Below are positions 8,972-18,096 of a stretch of 64,000 nucleotides of DNA, one piece after another. Each line of letters opens with the position of its first letter. Position 1 is the stretch's first letter. Source of the DNA: Phycisphaerae bacterium (GTDB lineage Bacteria > Planctomycetota > Phycisphaerae > Sedimentisphaerales > UBA12454); assembly GCA_041652575.1 (NCBI GenBank), contig JBAZHC010000002.1:1-64000 (forward strand). The letters are read 5' to 3'. Both the position numbers and the translations under genes were made by a program. Under the pieces are notes generated by a model. That model made no database searches, was not told where the DNA came from, and worked only from the letters and a program-made list of their open reading frames with translations.

Positions 8972-10618
8972 ATGCAAATCAAAATAAAAGCGTCAATAAT
9001 GATAATTATGGCAGCAATATTTGTTAATATAACTATAAAATCCGCAAATGGCGATATTACAATGTCACGTTATGATGACTATGACGCTGCGACAAATATT
9101 AGTGCCTCAAGTGACCCAAACAATGCCCATGGCAGCGTAAGCTTTCCTAACGATATTATCTGGCGATACTATCGACAGTTAAATGTTGACGAGTATTATG
9201 ACTATATAGACCCTGAATATTACAGTCCTATTATGGAGCCTAATTTAAATGAACTTGTTCCCCTGCCTTGGATTCCGGCAAAAAGCCAGTTTTTTTGGGA
9301 GATGCCTACTGTAAGATATTCAAAAATTTTTGCAGAGAGAGGAGACATTTATCAGAAAATGGTGACCGGAAGTGGCGGCAGCATAACAGATAAATGGAAT
9401 AGTGCCTGGATGGTTTACACTCACAACTGGGATGAGCCGGGGGAATATGACATAACAGGTAAACTCTATGAATATTACTATAATGGTGCACCTGAAAGGT
9501 ATGTCAATTGTCTGATTGGCAGGGTCAATATTGACTCGAGTATTTCGACCATCTGGACAAAATCAACCCTGGTGCACAACAGTGTGGAGGAAGTACTTGC
9601 TGATCTGTCACAAGAGGCCGCACTTAAAGACATTGTGCTTCAGAAAGGTGAAAGCCTGTTTTTTGTTTCGAGGTATGATGCAGATAATGGTGGGGGCTAC
9701 CCTGGGGATTATGCCTACCAATACCTTATTGATCACCATATAGATATTGGTGACCCATGTGACCCATATGATGATGTTAATGATGGCGTTATGCTGACTA
9801 TGAAGCTGCTTGAGCCGCCATTGCGAGAGGGATATGATGTTTATGAACATTTTAATGTGGGCGGTGGGGTACCAGACTCCAATTTGTGGCATGTGTACAA
9901 AAGTGATGAAACTGCTGATACAGTAGAGAATGATGGTTTCTCACGGCTTATTATGATAAGAGACCCTTATACGCCGTCTTTACCAGACAAACCTGTAGGT
10001 GTATATGGGCAGCAGCCCATCGTAGCTGACAGTGATGGCAATTGCGTAATTGAATGTCGCTTCAGTAATGGCAGTACTATTGGACGTAGTTACACTTTTT
10101 TCAATATTAATGTCAGTCCTGCACCGGTTCGCGGCGAATATAGCGGCCATCCGCCAATATATATGGGATTAGTGTTCAAATTCAATTTAGGAAAGATGTT
10201 TTTTAGGGGGTATTTCAACAGCAATATGGAATGGGAGGACCCGAATGTAGTAGTTCCTGCCGGTTCATTTGAACAGGGCGTCTGGTATAAGGCTAAGCTG
10301 GTGCTGAATACAAAGGCTTATACAATAAAAGGCTATGTATATGATGACAGCGACAATCTGATATGGGAAACGTCTGAGCAAAATTATGGCGACCTGAGGA
10401 ATTATCTTGTTTCCGATAGTTATTACGTCAATATTTATAATGTGACATATAGCCATGGATCGACAGTGTATGTGGACTATGTAACTGCTTCTCACAGTGT
10501 TTTTTGCGGCGGAAGAGACCGTCCTTATCCTGCAGGTGATGTGAATCACGATTGTAAGGTAAATCATCTGGATGTTGCTGATATGGCAGAACATTGGCTT
10601 GATAATTTACTGGAATAA
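8972..10618 (+). CDS. secreted A-domain / ConA-like / dockerin protein (paralogue 1)
   Basis: A 548-residue exported protein of unknown function. It has a signal peptide (residues 1-26). An uncharacterised beta-rich domain, here called A (about 27-285), contains YTHNWDEPGEYDI and VLQKGESLFFVSRYDADNGG. A concanavalin A/LamG-like domain follows (about 287-505, with YGQQPIVADSDGNC and PVRGEYSGHPPIYMG). A single dockerin-like repeat ends the protein (GDVNHDCKVNHLDVADMAEH). AAGGAGCG precedes the start. The same order recurs in the gene at 13965, and the A domain alone recurs in the glycosidase at 15611. No glycosidase active site is evident; a carbohydrate-binding or scaffolding role is plausible. 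The single dockerin-like motif suggests calcium binding or surface attachment. Confidence 0.8.
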   Translation: MQIKIKASIMIIMAAIFVNITIKSANGDITMSRYDDYDAATNISASSDPNNAHGSVSFPNDIIWRYYRQLNVDEYYDYIDPEYYSPIMEPNLNELVPLPWIPAKSQFFWEMPTVRYSKIFAERGDIYQKMVTGSGGSITDKWNSAWMVYTHNWDEPGEYDITGKLYEYYYNGAPERYVNCLIGRVNIDSSISTIWTKSTLVHNSVEEVLADLSQEAALKDIVLQKGESLFFVSRYDADNGGGYPGDYAYQYLIDHHIDIGDPCDPYDDVNDGVMLTMKLLEPPLREGYDVYEHFNVGGGVPDSNLWHVYKSDETADTVENDGFSRLIMIRDPYTPSLPDKPVGVYGQQPIVADSDGNCVIECRFSNGSTIGRSYTFFNINVSPAPVRGEYSGHPPIYMGLVFKFNLGKMFFRGYFNSNMEWEDPNVVVPAGSFEQGVWYKAKLVLNTKAYTIKGYVYDDSDNLIWETSEQNYGDLRNYLVSDSYYVNIYNVTYSHGSTVYVDYVTASHSVFCGGRDRPYPAGDVNHDCKVNHLDVADMAEHWLDNLLE

Positions 10619-10671
10619 TTTGTTCTGCGTTGAAAAAATATGGAAACTACTTGAATGAAGGAGTTTAAAGA

Positions 10672-12318
10672 ATGAATAAGCTCACAATGATAATTTTGGT
10701 TGTATGTCTGATAAGTTTTTCAGCATCATCTTCTTTTGCCGTCACCATAAATATGGCAGACAGCAAGCCGTTCAATGAGGCTGTACGAGGGTTGGTTTAC
10801 AGTCCGGATGTTTTTGACGGTCCAATGCTCAATAAGACACTTAGTGTTGTAAATAATGCGAGTTTGCGAGGCGTATCCAACGGTAGTCCCTCAAATACTT
10901 ATAACTGGAAAGACCGAGCATCCGCCTGTTGTGTCTATGATGGCCGTGGTCGTTCAACACTTCAGTTTCTTCGTGATGCGCAGTTTGCTAATGCCCTGGC
11001 TTTTATTAATCTAAATGCGTTTACAATTGGAACGGGAATCAACGGCAACTGGGTAGAAACAGATGCGAACATACCAGCACTTGCCCAATTGGCAGCCGAC
11101 TGGGTGTATTACACTAATTATATGCTTCAGCTGTATCGTCAGGGTGATACTATCCCATCTGCAGATACCAATGCGATTCGCATTCTGGACGAAATTACAT
11201 GGTCGGACATCTATAGATACTGTGATGAATTACCAGCTCAGGGCGAGCCGAATATCTCAACCGATATATACTGGGAAGTCGGCAATGAGGTAGAGAGTTT
11301 GGTTGATGATTATCATGACAGATATGAGGGAATCACTGAGGCGATGCTGGCGGTAGATCCCAGCATAAATGTTGGTCCCTCGCTTGGCAACATAGACACT
11401 CTCAATCTTGGTATAATGGATGCAGTGCTCAACGATAGTTCTCTCCAGGTTGATTTTGTCGTGTTTCATCCGTATGGCCCGATATGCTACAATGAAAGTG
11501 AGTATAACAACATTGGATTGTATGAGTCTGGCCTTGCCAGTATCAGTAACTGGGTAGTCAATGATATTTTAACGCCTATACGCAGCCATATCACTGCAAG
11601 TGGACGCAATGTTAACCAGATGAAAATTGCCTTTACTGAGTGGAATCCCAGCTGTGGTGCTTCTGCTTCTACGGTTGCGGGAGCACGTATGACCCAGGCG
11701 CTGGCGGTTGCTGAGGTAATATTCAATTTTGCGGACCAAGGTGTTTTTGCAGCTCATTTCCTTCCAGGTCCCAGAAATATGTTCCAAACAAAATATCCAT
11801 ACTTTCTGACGTATGAAATGCTCGCTGAGAATATGGGAAATGATTTGGTAAGCACATATAGAAATGGGATGTTTCGCCGTTATGTTACTCGTGACAGCCA
11901 AAGCGGCAAAATTGTTATCTGGGGTCTAAACTTTGACAATGATACCGATGTTACTGAAACAGGTCTTTCTTTGACCAATCTGCCCCAGGGATTTGAAGCT
12001 CAAAGCATAACACTTTGGCGATTACAGGATGTTCATCAGGCTACTTCGCTTTTCTCCATAAATGATGACCCCAATGGCTGGGACAACGTACAATGGACGT
12101 CTATGGACAAGACGAGTACTATTAATTTGTCTAATTTTAACCTGACATATAAAGCTGCTGAAATTACGGCATTGGTGATAATACCTAAGCCCACTGTATG
12201 CGATGATTATATTACCACCTACATTGCTGCTGATTTAAATCATGATTGCATAGTAAATTTTGATGATTTTGTATTAGTTGGTTCAACATGGTTCCAGTGC
12301 ACCGATAACTGTGATTAA
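10672..12318 (+). CDS. secreted clan GH-A glycoside hydrolase with dockerin-like tail
   Basis: A 548-residue exported enzyme with a signal peptide of about 23 residues (MNKLTMIILVVCLISFSASS). The catalytic barrel has the clan GH-A pair: acid/base Glu206 in WEVGNEVE and nucleophile candidate Glu323 in IAFTEWNPS, with FHPYGP between them as in GH39, GH51 and GH79 enzymes. The exact family cannot be assigned. The C-terminus carries a dockerin-like repeat (DLNHDCIVNFDDF). AAGGAG lies upstream. It shares its barrel with the C-terminal two thirds of the 15611 gene, including a nearly identical 137-base stretch. It probably cleaves arabinosides, xylosides or glucuronides outside the cell; the substrate is inferred from clan only. 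Confidence 0.85.
   Translation: MNKLTMIILVVCLISFSASSSFAVTINMADSKPFNEAVRGLVYSPDVFDGPMLNKTLSVVNNASLRGVSNGSPSNTYNWKDRASACCVYDGRGRSTLQFLRDAQFANALAFINLNAFTIGTGINGNWVETDANIPALAQLAADWVYYTNYMLQLYRQGDTIPSADTNAIRILDEITWSDIYRYCDELPAQGEPNISTDIYWEVGNEVESLVDDYHDRYEGITEAMLAVDPSINVGPSLGNIDTLNLGIMDAVLNDSSLQVDFVVFHPYGPICYNESEYNNIGLYESGLASISNWVVNDILTPIRSHITASGRNVNQMKIAFTEWNPSCGASASTVAGARMTQALAVAEVIFNFADQGVFAAHFLPGPRNMFQTKYPYFLTYEMLAENMGNDLVSTYRNGMFRRYVTRDSQSGKIVIWGLNFDNDTDVTETGLSLTNLPQGFEAQSITLWRLQDVHQATSLFSINDDPNGWDNVQWTSMDKTSTINLSNFNLTYKAAEITALVIIPKPTVCDDYITTYIAADLNHDCIVNFDDFVLVGSTWFQCTDNCD
11299..11435 (+). repeat. 137-base near-identical tract, copy 1
   Basis: Matches 16970-17106 at 136 of 137 positions (C at 11351 versus T at 17022). 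It lies inside the glycosidase barrel, just after the acid/base Glu, while flanking parts of the two genes differ more. This fits recent gene conversion. Confidence 0.85.
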
Positions 12319-12371
12319 TTAGAGAATCCAAACAAATCAAATGTATGGATACATCTATATTGCTTTTGTAA

Positions 12372-12408
12372 AGGCCCTATTTGTCTTGAATAAGGAGAGA
12401 TAGGGTCT
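12372..12408 (+). terminator. hairpin terminator-like element after the GH-A gene
   Basis: AGGCCCTAT (12372-12380) pairs with ATAGGGTCT (12400-12408) over nine pairs including one G-U; the loop is 19 bases. GTTTATATAT follows. It fits the end of the upstream transcript. Confidence 0.45.
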
Positions 12409-12705
12409 GTGTTTATATATAGATATATCGTTCGGTAAGCTTAATAAAATTTTTTTATTTTTATTATATCGGATTTCTCTCGTAACTCAGAGAAAGATAT
12501 GAATGGCAGTTGTACATTTAGCAGAATTTTAGCGTTTAGTATTTTATGATTTCATATGGATTAAAATTTAAAAACCTTTAAAGCACCTCTTGAATAACAC
12601 GTCATTTTTCTTAATTAAAAAAGGGAATAACAAGAAGTTTTTTAATTTTTTCATGTATTCTTCACCGCATAGGAAAGAGATGTGTGAAATGAAACAGGAA
12701 CAGGT

Positions 12706-12730
12706 GGCATAATTGGCAAGACCAAGTGCC
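12706..12730 (+). promoter_or_regulatory. candidate structured 5' leader
   Basis: GGCA (12706-12709) pairs with TGCC (12727-12730), enclosing TTGG (12713-12716) paired to CCAA (12722-12725) around the loop CAAGA. It sits 70 bases upstream of the ATG at 12800. It matches no riboswitch class that I can name. Confidence 0.3.
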
Positions 12731-12799
12731 TGCTGTTCGTTTAGTGCCTCATCTTCTATATTGTTTGGAGGTAAAATTTATTTTTTAGGAGGTCTTATA

Positions 12800-13831
12800 A
12801 TGAAAAATTTGTTAGCATTAGTAATGGTTTCATTGGTTGCATTTCCAGTATTTGCTTTAACGGTAAGTTTTAGCGATAATGGTAATCATACCGTGAATCT
12901 AAATTATGACGCTACAGGGGATGACGAATTACCAAGAGCATTTGCTCTGAATATCCAGGTTAGCGGCGGAGCTATGATTACTTCTGTTACCGGCTTTAAG
13001 ATAGATGGCGAAAGCACAGCCACAAGTCCCGGCTACGGTATTTTCATGGGCGGAATTGTTATCGATGGCAATGGCATTGTGCAGGATTATAGTACTCCGC
13101 TGGATTCTTCAGGGTCTCCGGGAACAGTTGACCAGGTTTTACCGAGCAACCATATTATTCTTGGGATGAGTTCACTTTACTGGCCTGTTGATTCTGAAGT
13201 TAATGCTCCTGGTGCAAGCGGCACACTTTGCACACTTGGTATTGACTGTAATGGTGCAGCTGGCGACATTAGCATTATAGCAACTCAAGAAGACATTTAT
13301 CGTGGCGGAATCGTTCTCGAAGACAGCAACTCGGCAGAGGATGTTAATTTTCAGACATTGGTTTATTCATGTGCTCCCGCAACAGTGTTTTCGGATGGTT
13401 TCGAGAGCAATTTTGACAAATGGGATGACTTCGGTACCACGCTTTGGGACAGGACAACGGCCCAGAAAAAGTCCGGCAGTTACTCGGCTCACTGTAGCGT
13501 TGGACAAATGAGTTTATATTCGGACTACATCGATACTTCGGAGTGTTACAGTATCACTGTAAGCTTCTGGTATATGGACCATGGCATAGATGATAACGAT
13601 AATGTTTATTTAGAGTTTCTTGATAATAATGGGTATTACAATGAGACTATATTTGAGATTGGGAACACCTCGCCTGAAGACACCTGGCATCAATATGAAA
13701 CGACCATTTATAATTCAGGCAGTGATACACAGTATTTTCACCCAACTTTCAACATTAGATTCAAAGGCAGTTACATTGATGCAGGCGAAGACCTCTGGAT
13801 TGATGATGTATCGGTAGTTGTACGGTATTAG
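12800..13831 (+). CDS. secreted two-domain beta-sandwich protein (PRAFALNI-type domain)
   Basis: A 343-residue exported protein. The start at 12800 is preceded by AGGAGG and gives a clean signal peptide (MKNLLALVMVSLVAFPVFA). The first domain (about 20-195) has PRAFALNIQVSGGA, TSPGYGIFMGGI and GTLCTLGIDCNG. I recognise this pattern from many Phycisphaerae secreted proteins, where it is lineage-specific and uncharacterised. The second domain (about 205-343) is a jelly-roll like MAM or carbohydrate-binding modules (GFESNFDKWDD near its start, WIDDVSVVV at its end). Unlike its neighbours it has no dockerin-like tail. It could be the binding partner or a carbohydrate-binding accessory of the dockerin-tailed proteins; this is speculation. 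Confidence 0.75.
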   Translation: MKNLLALVMVSLVAFPVFALTVSFSDNGNHTVNLNYDATGDDELPRAFALNIQVSGGAMITSVTGFKIDGESTATSPGYGIFMGGIVIDGNGIVQDYSTPLDSSGSPGTVDQVLPSNHIILGMSSLYWPVDSEVNAPGASGTLCTLGIDCNGAAGDISIIATQEDIYRGGIVLEDSNSAEDVNFQTLVYSCAPATVFSDGFESNFDKWDDFGTTLWDRTTAQKKSGSYSAHCSVGQMSLYSDYIDTSECYSITVSFWYMDHGIDDNDNVYLEFLDNNGYYNETIFEIGNTSPEDTWHQYETTIYNSGSDTQYFHPTFNIRFKGSYIDAGEDLWIDDVSVVVRY

Positions 13832-13964
13832 ATATTATGCTGTAACTTAATCGGTGTGGTAAAGAGTAGTGAAAAAATATGTTTCGGAACCTGAAAATTA
13901 TAGTGATACTTTTAAGTTTTATTTAATCCGTTACTTGAATTAAATAAGAAATAAGGAGTAAATA

Positions 13965-15554
13965 ATGCAAAATAAAATAAAAACTTTAATAATAATTGTT
14001 ATAGTTGCGATATTTGTCAATGCAGCCGTAAAATCAGCAAGCGGTGACATAACAATGTTGCGTTACGATGATTATGTTGCTGCAACGAATTTTAGTGATG
14101 GAAACAATTTCCATGGCAGCGTAAGCTTTCCTAACGATGTTATCTGGCGGTACTATAGACAGCTAAATGAAGGTGACGTAATAGATCCTTTGTACGACAG
14201 TAATATTATGGAACCGGATTTAAGTGAACTTTCGGCTCTGCCGTGGATTACAGATTATTATGACCCAAATTATAACGACAAATTTTTTTGGGAGCTGCCG
14301 ACTTTACGATATTCAAAATTTTATGCAGGCGGAGACTATCTTTGGCAATCAATGTCTACCGGTGGTGGCCAGCTATCGGATAAATGGAATAGTGTCTGGG
14401 CTGTCTATACTCATAACTGGGAAACGCCGGGTGAATATGACATATCAGGCAAGGTCTATGGATACGTACAAACCGGAGGTGACAGGTATCTTAATTATCT
14501 TGTCGGCAAAATAGATGTTAATTCGACTATTTCAACTCTCTGGACAGGCTCTACCCTGATATACAATGGACAGTTTGAAGTGCTTGCCGATTTGTCGACA
14601 AAGTCCGAACTTCAAAATATCGTGCTTCAGAAAGGCGAAAACTTGTTCTTTGCTGCAAGATATGATGCGGATAATGGCGGAGGGCATCCGACGTGCTATG
14701 GAAAGCATGGCACTTATGATTACAATGGCCCTGGCGACAGTGTTACATTAACTATGACACCGCTTGATCCGGTTTTGCATGAGGGATATGACATTTATGA
14801 GCATTTCAATACATTAGAAGGCCAGACACCAGATCCCAATTTATGGTATGTGTATAAAAGCGACATAAATGATGTGGTCGAGACCGATGGTTTCTCGCGG
14901 CTTATTATACATGGTATGACCGGTGGTGGCGACAAGCCGGTAGGTATATATGGGCAGCAGCCTATTATCCCTGACAGTGACGGCAACTGTGTGATTGAAT
15001 GCCGCTTTTCTACTGAGAATAGCTACAGTTATTTCTATATTGAGGTCAGTCCCGCCCCTGTTCGCGGCGAATATAGTGGTCATCCGCCGATATATATGGG
15101 GTTTAAAATCGAGTTATACGACGACGAGACGATGTCTTTCAAGGGTTATTACAATGGCAATACGGCATGGGAGGATTCAAATCAACCTCCCAATGGCACC
15201 TTTGAGTCATTCAACTGGAATAAAGTTAAACTGGTGCTGAATACAATAGCCCATACTATAAGAGGCTATGTGTATGACGACAACAACGATTTGATATGGG
15301 AGACACCCGTGAATAATTATGCCAGTTCCGCCGGTAGGTGGCTTAATTCCAGTGCGTATTATGTCAACATTTATAATGTGGCAATGAGTTCTGATATAAC
15401 AGTATATTTGGACTATGTAACCGGCTCTCATAGTGTTTTTTGTGGCGGACGCGACCATACCTATCCTCAAGGCGATGTGAATCACGATTGTAAGGTAGAT
15501 TATGGAGATGTTGCGGAGATGGCGGAACAATGGTACTGCAATTCGTTGGAATGA
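13965..15554 (+). CDS. secreted A-domain / ConA-like / dockerin protein (paralogue 2)
   Basis: A 529-residue exported paralogue of the 8972 product with the same order: signal peptide (about 1-27), A domain (about 28-265, with WAVYTHNWETPGEYDISGK and VLQKGENLFFAARYDADNGG), ConA-like domain (about 267-480, with PVRGEYSGHPPIYMG) and a dockerin-like repeat (GDVNHDCKVDYGDVAEMAEQ). AAGGAG precedes the start. Its A domain is closer to that of the 15611 glycosidase than to paralogue 1: both have GDRYxNYLVGKIDVNSTIST and DYNGPGDSVTLTM. It is therefore the likely donor for that fusion. No catalytic residues are evident. Confidence 0.8.
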   Translation: MQNKIKTLIIIVIVAIFVNAAVKSASGDITMLRYDDYVAATNFSDGNNFHGSVSFPNDVIWRYYRQLNEGDVIDPLYDSNIMEPDLSELSALPWITDYYDPNYNDKFFWELPTLRYSKFYAGGDYLWQSMSTGGGQLSDKWNSVWAVYTHNWETPGEYDISGKVYGYVQTGGDRYLNYLVGKIDVNSTISTLWTGSTLIYNGQFEVLADLSTKSELQNIVLQKGENLFFAARYDADNGGGHPTCYGKHGTYDYNGPGDSVTLTMTPLDPVLHEGYDIYEHFNTLEGQTPDPNLWYVYKSDINDVVETDGFSRLIIHGMTGGGDKPVGIYGQQPIIPDSDGNCVIECRFSTENSYSYFYIEVSPAPVRGEYSGHPPIYMGFKIELYDDETMSFKGYYNGNTAWEDSNQPPNGTFESFNWNKVKLVLNTIAHTIRGYVYDDNNDLIWETPVNNYASSAGRWLNSSAYYVNIYNVAMSSDITVYLDYVTGSHSVFCGGRDHTYPQGDVNHDCKVDYGDVAEMAEQWYCNSLE

Positions 15555-15610
15555 TTTAATGTGTTTAAATGATTATTTGAACACTAAGTTTAAATTAAGG
15601 AGTAATAAGA

Positions 15611-17989
15611 ATGAATAAGCTCATAATGATAATTTTGGTTTTATGTTTGATAAGTTTTTCTGTATTGCCATGCCTCGGTGATGTAACAATGTCGCGTTAC
15701 GGTGACTATACCGCTGCAATAAACGTAACCGATGGAAACAACTTCCACGGCAGTGTAAGCTTTCCTGATCAGGTTATATGGCAATACTATCGGCAGTTAA
15801 ATGAAGGTGATGTAATAAATCCTTTGTATGACAGTAATGTTATGGAACTGGATTTAAGTGAACTTGACCCTCTGCCCTGGTATTTCGACAATCCTTCCGG
15901 CTCAAGTTATGACAACACTTTTTTTTGGGAGATGCCGACTTTAAAGTATTCACAATATTTTGTATCCGGAGATGTATTTTGGCAAAAAGTGGTAACCGGA
16001 GGCGGAGGCGCGTTATCAGATAAATGGAATAGCATTTGGGCAGTCTATACTCATAACTGGGATGAGCCGGGAGAATATGACATATCAGGCAAGGTCTATG
16101 GATATGTGTGGAGCGGGGGCGACAGGTATGTTAATTATCTTGTCGGCAAAATCGATGTTAATTCGACTATTTCAACTCTTTGGACAGGCTCTACTCTGAT
16201 ACACGACATTAGTCAGGTTGAAGTGCTTGCCGATTTATCGACAAAGTCCGAACTTCAAGATATCGTGCTTCAGAAAGGTGAGAAACTTTGCTTTGTTGAA
16301 AGATATGATGCGGATAATGGCGGAGGGTATCCGACGTGTTATGGAAGGCAGCTTGTTTATGATTATAATGGCCCCGGCGACAGTGTTACACTGACTATGA
16401 CTGGTTGTTCAATACCTATAGATATGTCGAGCAGCAACCCATTCAATAGGGCTGTGGCAGGAATGGTTTATGACCCAGCCCTTTTTGATGGTGAAATGCT
16501 TGACGAGACGCTTGTTGCTGTAGATGGTACCAGCCTGCGCGGCGTAGCCAATGGTTGTCCCTCAAATACTTATAACTGGAAAGACCGGACAGCAAACTGT
16601 TGTGTATATGATGGCCGTGGTCGTTCAACGCTTCAGTTTCTTCGTGATGCGCAGCAAGCTAACGCTTTGGCGTTTATTAATGTTAATTCATTTGGAACGG
16701 GAACGATAATCGATGGCAACTGGGTGTATACAGATACAAACATACCACCACTTGCCCAGCTGGCAGCAGATTGGTTGTATTACACTAATTATATGCTCCA
16801 GTTATATCGCCAGGGAGATATGATTCCTCCCGAAGACACTGATGCCAATCGTATTCTGGATGAAATTACGTGGTCGGACAATTACAGATACTATGATGAA
16901 TTACCTAATCCGGGCGAACCGAATATCTCGACCGACATATACTGGGAAATAGGCAATGAGGTGGAGAGCTTGGTTGATGATTATCATGACAGATATGAGG
17001 GAATCACTGAGGCGATGCTGGTGGTAGATCCCAGCATAAATGTTGGTCCCTCGCTTGGCAACATAGACACTCTCAATCTTGGTATAATGGATGCAGTGCT
17101 CAACGACAATTCGCTCAAAGTTGATTTTGTAGTATTTCATCCGTATGGCCCGATATGCTATATGCCATGTGAGTATTATGATGATGACCAGTGGCAATAT
17201 GGGCTTTGCAGCATCAAAGACTGGGCAGTCAATACTATTTTAGCTCCCATACGTAGCCACATCAACGATAGTGGTCGTGATGTCAACCAGATAAAGATAG
17301 CCTTTACTGAATGGAATCCGAGTTGTGGTGGTTCTTCAGAAACGATTGTAGGCGCACGTATGTGCCAGGCGCTGGCTGTTGCTGAGGAAATATTCACTTT
17401 CGCAGAAGAAGGTGTGCTTGCCGCTCATTTCCTCCCTAGTCCTAAATATTTTGCATCCACAAAATGGCCACAGTTTCTCGCTCATAAAATACTTGCTGAG
17501 CATATGGGAGATGATTTGGTAAGCTCATACAGCAATGCACGGTTTCGCCGCTATGTTACCCGGGACAGTGGAACAAATGAAATTGTTATATGGGGTCTAA
17601 ATTTTGACAAAGATACTGACGTTGTTGAAGCAAATCTGGCTTTGACCAACCTACCCCAGGGGTTTGAAGTTCAAAGCATTACTCTCTGGCGATTGCAGGA
17701 TGTTTACCAGACTACTTCGCTTTTCTCCATAAACGACGATAGCAGTGGTTTGGATAATGTACAATGGACATCTGTGGACAAAACGAATACTATTAACCTG
17801 TCCAATTTCGACCTGACATACAAGGCTGCTGAAATCACAGCATTGGTGATTGTGCCTAAACCAACTGAATGCGGTGATCCCAGCACTATATACTATGAAG
17901 CTGATTTAAATCACGATTGCTATGTAAATTTTAAAGATTTAGCATTGATTGCTACGACATGGTTCCAGTGCACTGATAATTGCAATTAA
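15611..17989 (+). CDS. secreted A-domain + clan GH-A glycoside hydrolase + dockerin fusion
   Basis: A 792-residue exported enzyme that combines two neighbours. Residues 1-22 are a signal peptide almost identical to that of the 10672 glycosidase. About 24-264 is the A domain of the 8972/13965 proteins. From about 266 onward the sequence aligns with the 10672 enzyme: NPFNRAVAGMVYDP, then WEIGNEVE (acid/base Glu), FHPYGP and IAFTEWNPS (nucleophile Glu). The tail is a dockerin-like repeat (DLNHDCYVNFKDL). AAGGAG lies before the start. The layout suggests that an A domain was inserted right behind the signal peptide of a duplicated glycosidase. The A domain may target the enzyme to substrate. Confidence 0.85.
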   Translation: MNKLIMIILVLCLISFSVLPCLGDVTMSRYGDYTAAINVTDGNNFHGSVSFPDQVIWQYYRQLNEGDVINPLYDSNVMELDLSELDPLPWYFDNPSGSSYDNTFFWEMPTLKYSQYFVSGDVFWQKVVTGGGGALSDKWNSIWAVYTHNWDEPGEYDISGKVYGYVWSGGDRYVNYLVGKIDVNSTISTLWTGSTLIHDISQVEVLADLSTKSELQDIVLQKGEKLCFVERYDADNGGGYPTCYGRQLVYDYNGPGDSVTLTMTGCSIPIDMSSSNPFNRAVAGMVYDPALFDGEMLDETLVAVDGTSLRGVANGCPSNTYNWKDRTANCCVYDGRGRSTLQFLRDAQQANALAFINVNSFGTGTIIDGNWVYTDTNIPPLAQLAADWLYYTNYMLQLYRQGDMIPPEDTDANRILDEITWSDNYRYYDELPNPGEPNISTDIYWEIGNEVESLVDDYHDRYEGITEAMLVVDPSINVGPSLGNIDTLNLGIMDAVLNDNSLKVDFVVFHPYGPICYMPCEYYDDDQWQYGLCSIKDWAVNTILAPIRSHINDSGRDVNQIKIAFTEWNPSCGGSSETIVGARMCQALAVAEEIFTFAEEGVLAAHFLPSPKYFASTKWPQFLAHKILAEHMGDDLVSSYSNARFRRYVTRDSGTNEIVIWGLNFDKDTDVVEANLALTNLPQGFEVQSITLWRLQDVYQTTSLFSINDDSSGLDNVQWTSVDKTNTINLSNFDLTYKAAEITALVIVPKPTECGDPSTIYYEADLNHDCYVNFKDLALIATTWFQCTDNCN
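16970..17106 (+). repeat. 137-base near-identical tract, copy 2
   Basis: Partner of 11299-11435, in the fusion glycosidase gene, with one mismatch at 17022. Confidence 0.85.
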
Positions 17990-18028
17990 TTAATTGATAC
18001 AATTGAGTATAATAGTTTTATAAAGGTT

Positions 18029-18056
18029 ATATTTGACCTGTTCTCAGGACAAATAT
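18029..18056 (+). terminator. hairpin after the fusion glycosidase gene
   Basis: ATATTTG-A-CCTG (18029-18040) pairs with CAGG-A-CAAATAT (18045-18056) around TTCT, eleven pairs with one A-A mismatch. GGTCTATCTTT follows. It lies between the stop at 17989 and the next start at 18097. Confidence 0.5.
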
Positions 18057-18096
18057 GGTCTATCTTTAAAGGTGAGATGCTGTTTAGGATGGTATT

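Larger units (their letters stand above)
12319..12799. other. intergenic stretch with terminator and possible structured leader
   Basis: No convincing gene was found. It holds the hairpin at 12372-12408, a smaller hairpin TTTCTCT/AGAGAAA at 12474-12495, AT-rich sequence, and a two-tier stem-loop at 12706-12730 just before the next gene. An in-frame ATG exists at 12713 but it falls inside that stem-loop and lacks a signal-peptide context. Confidence 0.5.

Noticed and set aside
12713..12799. Upstream start for the PRAFALNI protein adding 29 residues
   Set aside because: The start codon falls in a stem-loop, and the clean signal peptide with AGGAGG begins at 12800.
12690..12800. Cyclic-di-GMP or other known riboswitch before 12800
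   Set aside because: The conserved sequence elements of the classes I know are not present; only a simple stem-loop can be supported.
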